Notes: a model not told the origin generated them from the sequence alone. A stretch of DNA of 64,000 nucleotides from Brevibacillus choshinensis (GCF_016811915.1 NZ_CP069127.1:2014001-2078000), one strand, 5' to 3'. Counted from the stretch's first letter, positions 26,115-35,323 are shown. Made by a program: numbers and translations.

Positions 26115-28028
26115 ATGCAAATCTTATCCGTAGAGAACCTCTCCAAAAGCTATGGAGAGAAAGTATTGTTTGATAACATCTCTTTTCATATTGCAGAGCA
26201 GCAGCGAATTGGTCTGATCGGCGTGAATGGCACGGGAAAGTCCTCCCTGCTGAAAATCGTGGCGGGGCTCGATACGCCAGATAGCGGAAAGCTCGTTCAC
26301 GCCAATCGTTTTCATGCCGAATACTTGCCGCAAAATCCTAGCTTTGACGAAGATTCGTCCGTTTTGGACCAGGTATTTTACGGGGACTCTCCATTGATCC
26401 AGCTTTTGCGTGAATACGAAGGCGCATTGGCGGACCTGCAGACTGCGCCGGACGATGAGAAAAAGCAACAACGCGTATTTTCGCTGCAAAGCAAGATGGA
26501 TGCAGCCGACGCGTGGGAGAGCAGTACGCAGGCAAAAATGATTTTGACGCAGCTGGGCCTGCACGATTTCACGCAAAAAGTGAGCGAGTTATCAGGAGGG
26601 CAGCGAAAGCGGGTCGCGATGGCCCGGGCGCTGATTCAGCCGGCAGACCTGCTGATTCTGGACGAGCCGACGAACCATATCGACAATGAAACCGTAGAAT
26701 GGCTGGAGGAGTATCTGTCCCGGTATAAAGGGGCACTCCTGCTCGTTACCCACGACCGCTATTTCCTGGATCGTGTGACCAACAGGACGTTTGAGCTGGA
26801 TAAAGGCAAGCTGTACAGCTACGAGGGCAACTATGCGACGTTTCTGGAGAAGAAGGCAGAGCGCGAAGAAAACGAGGCGGCAGCAGAGAGCAAGCGGCAA
26901 AATCTGTTGCGCAGGGAGCTCGCATGGCTTCGACGCGGGGCAAAGGCTCGCACCACCAAGCAAAAGGCCCGCGTCCAGCGTGCTGAGGAACTGCGTGATC
27001 GCGTCGTAGAAGGTCAGGCAGCTAAGATGGACATGGCGCTCGGGGCAAGCCGTTTGGGCAAAAAAGTCATCGAGATAGAAAGTGTTAGCAAATCGTACGG
27101 TGACCGCACACTCATTTCAGATTTCAGCTATATCGTCTTGCCGGGAGATCGAGTGGGGATCATCGGGCCAAACGGCAGCGGAAAATCCACGCTGCTCAAC
27201 ATGCTGGCGGGAAGGCTGCAGCCTGATTCTGGCACGATTGATGTAGGACAGACCGTAAAGATCGCCTACTACACGCAGGACAGCGTCGAGATGAATGAAA
27301 AGCTGCGCGTGATTGAGTATGTAAAAGAAGCCGCGGAAGTCATCCAGACCAGCAGCGGAGAAATGATCACAGCCTCGCAAATGCTGGAGCGATTTCTCTT
27401 TTCTCCGCACATGCAGTATACGCCGATTTCCAAGCTGTCTGGCGGGGAGCGCCGCCGCCTTTATTTGCTGCGTACGCTGATGGGCGAGCCGAATGTTCTC
27501 TTTTTGGATGAGCCGACCAACGACCTGGACATCCAGACCCTCAGTATTTTGGAAGACTACCTGGAGCATTTCCCAGGGGCAGTCATCACGGTTTCCCATG
27601 ACCGCTATTTCCTGGACCGGACTGTCGATCATTTGTTTGCCTTCGAGGGCCAAGGGAAAATACGCCATTTTACCGGCAATTATTCCGAGTATCTGGATGA
27701 ACGCCGACTTGAAAAGACCGTGCTGCCGCCTGCTGCAGCGGAAGCGAAAGACAAGAGTGAGAACAGCAATGCCAACCGCGGGAACAATCGCACGAAAAAG
27801 CTGTCCTACAAGGATCAAAAGGAATGGGATGAGATTGAGGGCAAAATCGCGGCATTGGAAGAGCGCAGCGTCAAGCTGAAGGCAGAGATTGCTGCTTCAG
27901 GCAGCGACTACGGGAAAGTCGAGAAGCTGTACGCCGAAGAACAGCAGGTCGCATCCCAGCTGGAAGCTGCCGTCGAACGTTGGGCGGAGCTGTCGGCTAT
28001 GATCGAAGAATTGGAACAAGGAAAGTGA
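26115..28028 (+). CDS. ABC-F family ATPase (Uup/YfmR-like)
   Basis: 637 residues with two ABC domains and no membrane segment. Domain 1: GVNGTGKSS, LSGGQRKRVA, LLILDEPTNHID. Domain 2: GPNGSGKST, LSGGERRRLYLL, VLFLDEPTNDLD. A basic P-site-tRNA-interaction linker lies between them (about 245-320), and a C-terminal coiled coil (about 560-637) is of Uup type. ABC-F proteins act on the ribosome, rescuing stalled or proline-rich translation or giving antibiotic resistance. The coiled-coil tail and short leader favour the housekeeping Uup/YfmR branch over the antibiotic-resistance branch. CAGGTGA precedes the ATG. Confidence 0.9.
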   Translation: MQILSVENLSKSYGEKVLFDNISFHIAEQQRIGLIGVNGTGKSSLLKIVAGLDTPDSGKLVHANRFHAEYLPQNPSFDEDSSVLDQVFYGDSPLIQLLREYEGALADLQTAPDDEKKQQRVFSLQSKMDAADAWESSTQAKMILTQLGLHDFTQKVSELSGGQRKRVAMARALIQPADLLILDEPTNHIDNETVEWLEEYLSRYKGALLLVTHDRYFLDRVTNRTFELDKGKLYSYEGNYATFLEKKAEREENEAAAESKRQNLLRRELAWLRRGAKARTTKQKARVQRAEELRDRVVEGQAAKMDMALGASRLGKKVIEIESVSKSYGDRTLISDFSYIVLPGDRVGIIGPNGSGKSTLLNMLAGRLQPDSGTIDVGQTVKIAYYTQDSVEMNEKLRVIEYVKEAAEVIQTSSGEMITASQMLERFLFSPHMQYTPISKLSGGERRRLYLLRTLMGEPNVLFLDEPTNDLDIQTLSILEDYLEHFPGAVITVSHDRYFLDRTVDHLFAFEGQGKIRHFTGNYSEYLDERRLEKTVLPPAAAEAKDKSENSNANRGNNRTKKLSYKDQKEWDEIEGKIAALEERSVKLKAEIAASGSDYGKVEKLYAEEQQVASQLEAAVERWAELSAMIEELEQGK

Positions 28029-28035
28029 TGTCGGT

Positions 28036-28074
28036 ACCCCCAAGCGAGAGGAAAGCTCTCCTTTGGGGTTTTTG
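28036..28074 (+). terminator. Intrinsic terminator
   Basis: ACCCCCAA/TTGGGGT-type outer arms with inner GCGAGAG/CTCTC pairing, then TTTTT. Confidence 0.75.
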
Positions 28075-28089
28075 TACGGATTCTTGGCA

Positions 28090-28118
28090 TTGCTGGTACA
28101 AAAAATTGGCACTATACT
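28090..28118 (+). promoter_or_regulatory. Weak candidate promoter
   Basis: TTGCTG, 17 bases, TATACT, upstream of the unknown gene at 28141. Confidence 0.35.
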
Positions 28119-28140
28119 AACTCCATGGGAGCGTGATGGA

Positions 28141-28662
28141 ATGGGTATAGTGATGAATCGGGAGAAGTTTGAAAAGATGGAGACAGAGGAGCTCGGGCGG
28201 GCTTGCATCGAGCCGATCCTGCATCCGTTGAGGGGAAAGGACCCATCTGTAAAAGCACAGGCGTATGAACGACTGACGCCGGGGCAACGGGCCTTATTCA
28301 TGTTTCACGTCTTGCATGATCACGCATGTCCATCTGCAGGGGAGTTTGCTGGCTGGCTAGCTTATACGCAGCAGGAATTCTCGTACTGGATAGGCATTGT
28401 GGCCGGTCTTCGGTTTTACGAACAGCAAGAGCTTCTCGCGATCCTGGAAGGTACCATCCTTGTTTTGGAAGAAAGAAATCGAAGACTGGGCAAGTCGATG
28501 GCTGAATTTACCGTCCTGGACATGGATGACGATCGCAAGCTCAGGGAACAGATCACTTCCTTCTATGTAGAGTATCAACGCCAAGTTCCTCATACTCTCC
28601 GAGACATCGGCCAGTACATCCGTCGCCATCCGAACGAATTTGTGAGCTGGGAGCCCCAATAA
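28141..28662 (+). CDS. Conserved-looking protein of unknown function
   Basis: About 173 residues, helical and soluble, with no recognised motif. Charged N-terminal helix (MNREKFEKMETEELGRA), then RLTPGQRALFMFHVLHDHA and a tryptophan/tyrosine-rich middle (FSYWIGIVAGLRFYEQQEL). The start is uncertain: ATG at 28141 or 28153, neither with a strong ribosome binding site. Codon use agrees with the neighbours, so it is probably real. Confidence 0.55.
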   Translation: MGIVMNREKFEKMETEELGRACIEPILHPLRGKDPSVKAQAYERLTPGQRALFMFHVLHDHACPSAGEFAGWLAYTQQEFSYWIGIVAGLRFYEQQELLAILEGTILVLEERNRRLGKSMAEFTVLDMDDDRKLREQITSFYVEYQRQVPHTLRDIGQYIRRHPNEFVSWEPQ

Positions 28663-28772
28663 TTCCCTCCCGCTGTGCCAATCTCTGTGTATCTAGCCAG
28701 TAATTGTGGCTGTGAAATGGCAGTGGCCTTCTGTAGACTGAAGTAGATTACTTAGTAGAGGAGTCGCTGTCG

Positions 28773-28994
28773 TTGCCTGCCTACAAGTTAGACCCTGAAT
28801 GGGTAATGTCTTATCTGGCCCAGCAAGAAGAGAAGCTCGCAGTAGAGCTTCAACCGGAACGAAAAGACGTAGTGATGAACAAGATAAGGGAACTGACTTT
28901 GTCTATCATGTACAAACAAGCTAGAAGATATCTGGTGTATTTCGAATCAGGTGAAGATGAAGTCGTAGGAACAGAAAGATCTCGTCTCATGTGA
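28773..28994 (+). CDS. Small hypothetical protein
   Basis: 73 residues from a TTG start placed 9 bases after GAGGAG. The frame is charged and helical (QQEEKLAVELQPERKDVVMNKIREL), resembling small cytosolic Bacillales proteins, and ends before a strong terminator. An internal ATG at 28806 is an alternative start. Function unknown. Confidence 0.5.
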   Translation: MPAYKLDPEWVMSYLAQQEEKLAVELQPERKDVVMNKIRELTLSIMYKQARRYLVYFESGEDEVVGTERSRLM

Positions 28995-28995
28995 G

Positions 28996-29031
28996 AAAGA
29001 CCCGCCTCAGGAAAAAGGAGGCGGGTCTTTG
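28996..29031. terminator. Terminator between converging genes
   Basis: AAAGACCCGCCTC and GAGGCGGGTCTTT arms. Confidence 0.85.
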
Positions 29032-29053
29032 CTTTTCATTCCTTCTTGATCAC

Positions 29054-29416
29054 CTACCGGGCTCTGATTCGGACAGGCGTGCCGATGGAAACAAGGCTGG
29101 CCAAGGTATTTACGTCCTGGTTGTACATGCGGATGCAGCCATGGGATACATACTGGCCGATGGAGGAAGGATTGTTGGTGCCGTGTATGCCATAATGGGG
29201 CTTGCTCAATCCGAGCCAATAGGTGCCGAAAACACTCAAGGGACCGCCCGGGTAGGAATCAGGGTAAGGTACTTTATTCACGATCGTAAAATCACCGTGT
29301 GGAGTGGAGGTTGCGATTTTGCCCAGTGCGACCGGAAAGGAGCGGACCAGCTTGGAGCCATCAAAAAGATCCAGTCGCAGGTCTGCGATGGAAATGCGGA
29401 TGTTGTATGCCGGCAA
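29054..29416 (-). CDS. L,D-transpeptidase (YkuD domain), minimal form
   Basis: About 120 residues, essentially a bare YkuD catalytic domain: ISIADLRLDLFDGSKLV start, HGTNNPSSIG (about 77) and the active-site SHGCIRM with the nucleophile Cys (about 93). These enzymes make 3-3 cross-links or attach proteins to peptidoglycan. No signal peptide, membrane anchor or LysM domain is visible, so export is unexplained. The TTG at 29416 is preferred because GAGGTGA lies 5 bases upstream; a GTG at 29425 overlaps that site. Confidence 0.82.
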   Translation of the reverse strand: MPAYNIRISIADLRLDLFDGSKLVRSFPVALGKIATSTPHGDFTIVNKVPYPDSYPGGPLSVFGTYWLGLSKPHYGIHGTNNPSSIGQYVSHGCIRMYNQDVNTLASLVSIGTPVRIRAR

Positions 29417-29501
29417 TAGCGTCACCTCTCATGGATGATCGGGATCACGTTCTACCCTATCCTATGTGAGCGGGGCGGAGCCGTACCTGTGCTGCAAGAG
29501 T

Positions 29502-29747
29502 TCAACGCGCTCCGAAATCGTAGGAATACTGGTCGGGATAACGCAGGCCGTCTCGATAAAATAGCGTTCTCACCCAAGCGTACATGCGCAGGGGGATAGA
29601 GGGAAAGACGATGGCAAGCTGGCCTTTTTCCAATATGGGCAAGTCCAAGGGGGATTGAATTTCGTAAGGAACGCCTTCCTGATCGAGCTGCAGTTTGTAC
29701 TTGTGCGCCTCGCTCCAGCTGACCGGATAATAAAAAGATCTTTCCAT
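29502..29747 (-). CDS. Small hypothetical protein
   Basis: 81 residues (ATG at 29747 with AAAGGTG upstream; the frame also opens at 29783 without a ribosome binding site). Basic and aromatic, MERSFYYPVSWSEAHKYKLQ start and many Tyr/Pro residues. No membrane helix or known motif. It lies alone, on the same strand as the L,D-transpeptidase downstream. Function unknown. Confidence 0.5.
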   Translation of the reverse strand: MERSFYYPVSWSEAHKYKLQLDQEGVPYEIQSPLDLPILEKGQLAIVFPSIPLRMYAWVRTLFYRDGLRYPDQYSYDFGAR

Positions 29748-29887
29748 GTCATCCAACACCTTTCCGAGCTTCACTATTACCATTGTATGCGATCCCGTTG
29801 AGATAAAAAAACGGTATCGAAGAGGAGCGACCGCACAATAGAGGGAAGTTTAACCAAAGCGTTCTTCACTTAAAATTCTAACACGTT

Positions 29888-29928
29888 AAAAAAGGAAAAC
29901 GCAGCCTATTGGAAAAATAGGCTGCGCG
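29888..29928 (-). terminator. Terminator of the pirin gene
   Basis: CGCAGCCTA and TAGGCTGCG arms; T-rich tail on the minus strand. Confidence 0.7.
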
Positions 29929-29936
29929 AAGGTGCG

Positions 29937-30638
29937 TCAGGGCAGATCAATCAGCATGAAGTAAGCGCTGCTGCTCGCGGTGATAGCGAGACTGGTTGTC
30001 GAAGTGATGCGGGCTGCGTCTCTTGTTTCCAAGGTGGCTTCCGAATTGACCGAAAGCTCCCCTTCCATGACGAAAAGGTACGTCCGTCTCTTCTCGCTTT
30101 GTTGAAAGTGGATGGTCTCCCCGGCATCCAGGCGGGAAAGGTACAGCGTCAGATCTTGATGGATCTTTGCGATTTCTTCGCCGCCCACAGGCGATACGAC
30201 GGGGAGCAGCTGATTTCGCAGCTTCGCAGGGTCGTATGCCTTTTGCTCGTAGGAAGGAACAAGTCCGTATTGGGCTGGCTCAAACCACAGCTGGAGGAAC
30301 TTTACTTCTTCAGTAGCTGACGGATTCATTTCCGAATGGATGATGCCCGTACCTGCGCTCATTCTCTGGACCTCGCCCGGTTGAACGACTTCCTGCCGTC
30401 CCGTGCTGTCCTGATGCCCGAGCTGTCCTTGGAGCACGATCGAGACGATCTCCATTTCGCGGTGGGGATGGGAGCCAAAGCCCATCTGCGGTGCTACGGT
30501 GTCGTCATTGAAAACACGCAAGGGCCCAAAGCCCATATTGTCAGGATCATAATAGTCAGCGAAGGAAAAACTGAAATTGCTTTTCAACCAGCCGTGATCT
30601 GCCGAATAACGGGATCCGGCTTTACGTACGTCAATCAT
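29937..30638 (-). CDS. Pirin family protein
   Basis: 233 residues of the bicupin pirin family (YhhW-like). Metal ligands of the N-terminal cupin are seen in GSHPHREMEIVSIVL (about 56-70) and MSAGTGIIHSEMN (about 93-105). Bacterial members include quercetin 2,3-dioxygenases and redox-linked regulators; the role here is unknown. GAGGAGG precedes the ATG. Divergent from the DUF4931 gene. Confidence 0.88.
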   Translation of the reverse strand: MIDVRKAGSRYSADHGWLKSNFSFSFADYYDPDNMGFGPLRVFNDDTVAPQMGFGSHPHREMEIVSIVLQGQLGHQDSTGRQEVVQPGEVQRMSAGTGIIHSEMNPSATEEVKFLQLWFEPAQYGLVPSYEQKAYDPAKLRNQLLPVVSPVGGEEIAKIHQDLTLYLSRLDAGETIHFQQSEKRRTYLFVMEGELSVNSEATLETRDAARITSTTSLAITASSSAYFMLIDLP

Positions 30639-30797
30639 GTGAGACCTCCTCTATGTCTGGGATCTATCAGCTATCGTAACGCTTTCGCTTACTTTTGTGA
30701 AGGACATTACATAAAAATAGTAGAATGAAAAACGAAATGATTTTCTCCCGAATTCCGTGTAAAGTGGAAGTAGGTGGCAATTAGGAGGGACACTCGG

Positions 30798-31556
30798 ATG
30801 ACGCAGACTCATCTGCACTTTAACATGCATATTGGCAGAAAAAAACCGGAAAGCGTGATTAACCGGGAAACCGCTTGTCCGTTTTGCGACACGAACAGTC
30901 TCACGGATGTGCTGGAACAACGCGGGCCCATGATCTGGCTGATGAACAAATTTCCCGTTTTGCAGGATACCTATCAGACCGTATTGATTGAGTCGGATGA
31001 GTGTGAAGGTGACTGGTCCACCTATACCAAGGAACATGTGCACGAGCTGCTCGCTTTTGGAGTGGAAAAATGGCTGGAGCTGGAGAACAGCGGGGCCTAT
31101 CAATCGGTGCTGTTTTTCAAGAATCACGGCCCTTATTCTGGAGGCAGCATACGCCATCCACATATGCAAATTGTTGGCTTGCATGAGTACGATTATCACA
31201 GACAAGTAAAGGAAAGTGATTTTGAAGGCATCCTGATCGACCGCGGACGGGGAGTGGAGTGTACGCTGTCGACGCATCCGCGGGCGGGATTTTTCGAATA
31301 CAATGTGATCTTATCGGATTGGGAAGGATTGCCGAGAATGGCGGAATATCTGCAAATCCTGGCGCACTGGATTCTCAATCATGTCAATCGTCGCTGCCAG
31401 AGCTACAATTTCTTCTTTTATCGGATGGGAGAAAAGCTGATCGCTAAGGTCGTTCCTCGCTTTGTGACATCTCCTTTGTACATTGGTTATTCAATTCCGC
31501 AGGTAGCGAACAATCTGGAGGAAATGGTTGCCGAAATCAAACGGCACTATTTTTAG
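30798..31556 (+). CDS. DUF4931 family, GalT/HIT-like nucleotidyltransferase homologue
   Basis: 252 residues. The CPFC motif (about 18-21) and GGSIRHPHMQIVG (about 115-127, an HxHxQ block) recall galactose-1-phosphate uridylyltransferase and the HIT superfamily, in which the histidine triad carries the nucleotidyl transfer. Activity is not known. AGGAGG precedes the ATG at 30798. It is followed 14 bases later by a tandem GNAT gene and probably forms an operon with it. Confidence 0.78.
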   Translation: MTQTHLHFNMHIGRKKPESVINRETACPFCDTNSLTDVLEQRGPMIWLMNKFPVLQDTYQTVLIESDECEGDWSTYTKEHVHELLAFGVEKWLELENSGAYQSVLFFKNHGPYSGGSIRHPHMQIVGLHEYDYHRQVKESDFEGILIDRGRGVECTLSTHPRAGFFEYNVILSDWEGLPRMAEYLQILAHWILNHVNRRCQSYNFFFYRMGEKLIAKVVPRFVTSPLYIGYSIPQVANNLEEMVAEIKRHYF

Positions 31557-31570
31557 GGGGCATGGAACGA

Positions 31571-32431
31571 ATGGGATATGAGGTACAGGGTAAAAGCAAG
31601 CTGTCGGTGGAAGAATTGGCTGCAGTCAAGGAACTGGTGAACGTGTGCAATGAGCATGATGGAATCGATCTCAAAGTGAATCCCGACATGCTGGCCAATC
31701 GGTCCGGAGAGCAGACGGAGGATTTCTTGTGCTACGAGGATGGAAAGCTGGTCGGATTCCTGGGGCTGTACGTTTTCCATGGGGAAGAAGCGGAAGTGAG
31801 CGGGATGGTTCATCCGCAGTACCGCAGGAAGGGGATCTTCCGGGCGATGCAATCCCGTGCAGCAGAAGAATGCGGCAAAAGAAAGATACCGAACCAACTG
31901 TTCATCGTGCAGCGTGAGTCATTGACTGGCAAAGCATGCATGGAACAGCTTGGATCGACGTACAAGTTTTCGGAATATTGGATGGATCTTGAAGGGCAAA
32001 AAAACCAGCTTCCTGTGATCAGCATCCAAATGCGGGAGGCGGGAGCGGAAGATCTGGAGACGCTGATCTGGCTGAACGTGCACGGCTTTCAAATGGAGGA
32101 AGACCGTGCGCGGGAGATGAGCGAGAGAATCGAATCGGAGCCGAACCGGATTACCTATTTGATCGCCGCGGGCGGCCAAGACGTCGGGAAAATCAGTGTC
32201 CTGTTCAGTGAAGGGAAAGGGTTCATTTTCGGATTCTGCGTTCATCCTGACCAACAAGGGAAAGGCTACGGCCGACAAGCATTGGCGCACACCATCGAAT
32301 TGATCCGGGAGAAAGGCTTTGAGCAGATGTCTCTGGAAGTTGCCTGTGAAAACAGCAATGCGCTGGGACTGTACGAATCGTGCGGCTTTGTCGTCAAATC
32401 AGCCAACGATTACTACACGCTGAAGCTGTAG
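31571..32431 (+). CDS. Tandem-GNAT acetyltransferase
   Basis: 286 residues with two GNAT domains. The first has VSGMVHPQYRRKGIFRAM (about 77-94). The second has FGFCVHPDQQGKGYGRQAL (about 220-238) and ALGLYESCGF. Both retain the acetyl-CoA loop, so both may bind the cofactor. Start: ATG at 31571 with AGGGGGG 10 bases upstream; an ATG at 31562 is too close to it. Confidence 0.82.
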   Translation: MGYEVQGKSKLSVEELAAVKELVNVCNEHDGIDLKVNPDMLANRSGEQTEDFLCYEDGKLVGFLGLYVFHGEEAEVSGMVHPQYRRKGIFRAMQSRAAEECGKRKIPNQLFIVQRESLTGKACMEQLGSTYKFSEYWMDLEGQKNQLPVISIQMREAGAEDLETLIWLNVHGFQMEEDRAREMSERIESEPNRITYLIAAGGQDVGKISVLFSEGKGFIFGFCVHPDQQGKGYGRQALAHTIELIREKGFEQMSLEVACENSNALGLYESCGFVVKSANDYYTLKL

Positions 32432-32442
32432 GCAGGCAAACT

Positions 32443-32516
32443 GCACTCCTGTGCATGTCAGATTGGATATGTGATCGGAATCCGTGCTACGATAAAGAGG
32501 ATCAACACAGGAGTGC
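32443..32516. repeat. Long-range inverted repeat in the leader of the HEAT gene
   Basis: GCACTCCTGTG (32443-32453) and its exact complement CACAGGAGTGC (32506-32516), 52 bases apart. The distal arm ends just before the AAAGGAG of the next gene. Confidence 0.55.
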
Positions 32517-32536
32517 GGAAAAAGGAGTGACTGAGC

Positions 32537-33673
32537 ATGAAACTGTTGTCCATCGAACCTACGCCGAGCCCAAACGTGATGAAGCTGGGTGTGGACGAGC
32601 GTCTGCCGGATGGTGTCCAACATGTCTATACAAAAGAGAGCGCAGCCAAACTGCCTGAAATGATCGGGCAGCTGCTGGCGATTGAGGGTGTTACATCGAT
32701 CTTTCATACGGCAGACTTTTTGGCGTTGGAGCGAAAATCAAATGCAGACTGGCAGCGGATTTTGACCCAAGCGCGCGAGATCCTTCAGGCAGGAGAAGGA
32801 ATGGCGGTGCCGGTTCTGACAGCGGCAGAGGGAGGAGCTTTTGGCGAGGCGCAAGTCTTCATTCAAATGTTCCGGGAAGTGCCGATGCAAGTGAAAGTCA
32901 CGATGGGGAGCGAGCAAATCCGCGCAGCTTTGCCTGAGCGTTTCGGCCAGGCGGCGATGCGGGCAGGCTCTGCCTCACCCAACCTGATCATGGAGCGCAA
33001 GTGGGTGGAGCATGGGGTCCGCTACGGTGATTTGCGGGAGATCGGGGAAGAAGTGGCGCAGGAAATCGTGGCCTCCTATCCGGAAGAACGAGTGGAAGAG
33101 CTAGTGGAGCGTGCGCTGCAGCTCGGGGAGGGCGAAGCGCCAGCACCGGTCGTTCGTGAAAAGAAAGTGGTCACACTGGACATGCTGGATGATCCGGACT
33201 GGCAAAACCGCTATGCTGCATTGGATCGAATGGAGCCGACGGAGGAAGATTTGCCGGTGCTGGAAAAAGCCCTCGGGGATGCCAAGCCGTCGATCCGCAG
33301 GCTGGCGGTCGTCTATTTGGGGATGGTGGGAGGCGATGCTGTCTTCCCGCTGCTGTTCCGAGCGCTCAAGGACGATTCCGTATCCGTCCGACGCACGGCT
33401 GGCGACACGCTTTCAGATCTGGGTGATCCTCGGGCGACTGCCGCGATGTGTGAGGCGCTGGGGGACCGCAACAAGCTGGTGCGCTGGCGTGCAGCACGCT
33501 TCCTTTTTGAAGTAGGGGATGAATCCGCTCTGCCTGCGCTGCGCGAGGCTCAGCACGATCCGGAGTTCGAGGTGAGCCTGCAGGTGCAGATGGCTGTAGA
33601 GCGCATCGAGAGCGGGGAAGCGGCCAGCGGGACTGTCTGGCAGCAAATGACCAGGAGAAATGAGCAGAAATAG
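32537..33673 (+). CDS. CvfC-like protein: NifU/Nfu N-terminal domain plus HEAT repeats
   Basis: 378 residues. Residues 1-90 match the Nfu/NifU N-terminal scaffold domain (MKLLSIEPTPSPNVMKL, IEGVTSIFHTADFLAL). About 225-370 forms HEAT-like repeats (KPSIRRLAVVYLGMVGGDAV, DSVSVRRTAGDTLSDLGD, NKLVRWRAARFLFEVGD). This combination is that of conserved virulence factor C of staphylococci and relatives. No iron-binding CxxC is present, so it is not itself an Fe-S scaffold. AAAGGAG precedes the ATG; a terminator follows. Confidence 0.85.
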   Translation: MKLLSIEPTPSPNVMKLGVDERLPDGVQHVYTKESAAKLPEMIGQLLAIEGVTSIFHTADFLALERKSNADWQRILTQAREILQAGEGMAVPVLTAAEGGAFGEAQVFIQMFREVPMQVKVTMGSEQIRAALPERFGQAAMRAGSASPNLIMERKWVEHGVRYGDLREIGEEVAQEIVASYPEERVEELVERALQLGEGEAPAPVVREKKVVTLDMLDDPDWQNRYAALDRMEPTEEDLPVLEKALGDAKPSIRRLAVVYLGMVGGDAVFPLLFRALKDDSVSVRRTAGDTLSDLGDPRATAAMCEALGDRNKLVRWRAARFLFEVGDESALPALREAQHDPEFEVSLQVQMAVERIESGEAASGTVWQQMTRRNEQK

Positions 33674-33680
33674 GCAAGCT

Positions 33681-33713
33681 GATGCAGGGGCGATTGGGTC
33701 CCTGCATTTTTAT
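33681..33713 (+). terminator. Intrinsic terminator
   Basis: ATGCAGGG and CCCTGCAT arms followed by TTTTATTT. Confidence 0.8.
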
Positions 33714-33865
33714 TTCCTTTCTAGGGTCCTGCAAGATCCTCATAGTCTGGATATACCTGAAACGCGGGGGCATACTGCTTGGAGGGACGAGCGGCTCATA
33801 GCATGCAGTGCATAAGGAAATTAATGGTATCGACCAGTATAAAAATAGACACAGTTCAATAATAG

Positions 33866-33894
33866 TTGACTTCCAAGTGATCCATCCATTATCC
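33866..33894 (+). promoter_or_regulatory. Candidate promoter of the flavoprotein gene
   Basis: TTGACT, 17 bases, TTATCC; 57 bases before the start codon. The -10 is poor. Confidence 0.4.
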
Positions 33895-33951
33895 TAGGAG
33901 AGGGTTTAGACTAGGTTATCAACATTGAGAGTAGCGTAGGGGAGATTGTGT

Positions 33952-35244
33952 ATGACAACCAATCACTATGACGTTGTTATTGTAGGCGGAGGACTTGCTG
34001 GCCTCTCCAGTGCCGCCTATCTTTCGTCGAAAGGCAAAAAAGTAGCAGTATTGGAGCGCGGACAATTAGGTGGTCGCGCCGTAACGTTGAAGATTAAAGG
34101 ATTCAATTTCAACTTCGGGGCTCATGCGATTTATGCCAGGGACAGCTCCGTTTTGAGAACGTTTGAAAAAGAACTGGACCTTCACATTGATTGGCAAGAC
34201 TTTAATCCGACCAAAGCCAAGTACGATATCGGGAACGACTTGACAGCGGTTCCAGCCAACGTTCAAGGGCTGTTTCAAACCAAGCTGCTCAAAGGCTTGG
34301 ACAAAGTATTGTTTACGTTTGAAATCTTGAAAACGATGCTGAGAATGGAAACCGGGCATCCACACATGTCCATTCAAAAATGGATGGAAAAGAAAAATGT
34401 GAATGAGGAAGTCAAAGAAATGATGCTGACACTGGCATCTTCCAACTTCTTTACTCGTGAGCCGGAAAAAATTCCATCGGACGTATTCTTCTCTTACTAC
34501 AGCCGTCTGTTTAAGACGAACAAACCGGTTTCGTATATCGGCGGAGGCTGGCAAGCGTTGATTAACGAATTTGTACGCGTCATCGAGGCGAACAATGGCG
34601 TCATTCTGACGAAAACAAAAGTAGAGAAGTTCCACGTAGAAGAAGACCACGTAGTGGGAGTGGTAACACCGGAGGGCGAGCTTACGGCAGATGAATTCAT
34701 CAGCTGCATTCCGCCGAAGGAAATGGTCAAGGTGTTCGCAGAAACGCGTCTGGAGCATGCCATTGCCCAGCACGCTGAGTATGAGCCTACTGTCGTAGTG
34801 GTGTATGACATCGGTTTGAAAGAAAGAATCGACGTTCCGTACTCTTACATTTACGACAAGCAAAACAACATCTTCATCACGGATATTTCCTACTATGATC
34901 ACACCTGTGTCCCAGAAGGCGGACAGCTGCTTCAGGCTACGGCCTATATGCGCCAGTCCGAAGTCGGGAACAAAGAAGCTGCAGAACAACGCAAGCTGGA
35001 AATCGAAGCAGTCTACGACAAGCACTTCCCAGGCTGGCGTGAGCAGCTGGTGGTTCCACGCGTCTCCACTCGTGCCATTGTACAGGAGATCAAGTGGACG
35101 ATGAACCAAAAGCCAATGCCGACGTTCCTGCCGGATTATCGCAACCTGTTCTTTGCAGGTGACTGGTGTGAGGGACAAGGACAGCTGTCCGAGCTCTCTT
35201 TCTCTAGCGCTTTGAATGTATCCAAGTTGATTTTGGAAAAATAA
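33952..35244 (+). CDS. FAD-dependent oxidoreductase, phytoene-desaturase-like
   Basis: 430 residues. The dinucleotide-binding motif VVIVGGGLAGLSSAAYL and the following LERGQLGGRA (about 8-45) are those of the carotenoid desaturase/amine oxidase family. The C-terminal FAD motif NLFFAGDWCEGQGQLSELSFSSALNVSKLIL lies near 400-430. No carotenoid synthase genes are near, so the substrate is open. The ATG at 33952 follows GGGGAGA. Single-gene unit with terminator. Confidence 0.85.
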   Translation: MTTNHYDVVIVGGGLAGLSSAAYLSSKGKKVAVLERGQLGGRAVTLKIKGFNFNFGAHAIYARDSSVLRTFEKELDLHIDWQDFNPTKAKYDIGNDLTAVPANVQGLFQTKLLKGLDKVLFTFEILKTMLRMETGHPHMSIQKWMEKKNVNEEVKEMMLTLASSNFFTREPEKIPSDVFFSYYSRLFKTNKPVSYIGGGWQALINEFVRVIEANNGVILTKTKVEKFHVEEDHVVGVVTPEGELTADEFISCIPPKEMVKVFAETRLEHAIAQHAEYEPTVVVVYDIGLKERIDVPYSYIYDKQNNIFITDISYYDHTCVPEGGQLLQATAYMRQSEVGNKEAAEQRKLEIEAVYDKHFPGWREQLVVPRVSTRAIVQEIKWTMNQKPMPTFLPDYRNLFFAGDWCEGQGQLSELSFSSALNVSKLILEK

Positions 35245-35256
35245 TCAAACGATGTA

Positions 35257-35306
35257 AGCGGGTGTATCTCTCTCCTTTTCCATCAGAGAGTGGCACCCGC
35301 TTTTTA
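35257..35306 (+). terminator. Intrinsic terminator
   Basis: AGCGGGTG and CACCCGCT arms with an inner CTCTC/GAGAG pair, then TTTTT. Confidence 0.8.
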
Positions 35307-35323
35307 CCCATTCCCATCCAAAT

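Noticed and set aside
34066..35178. Open frame antisense to the flavoprotein
   Set aside because: The plus-strand frame has full FAD motifs; the antisense has none.
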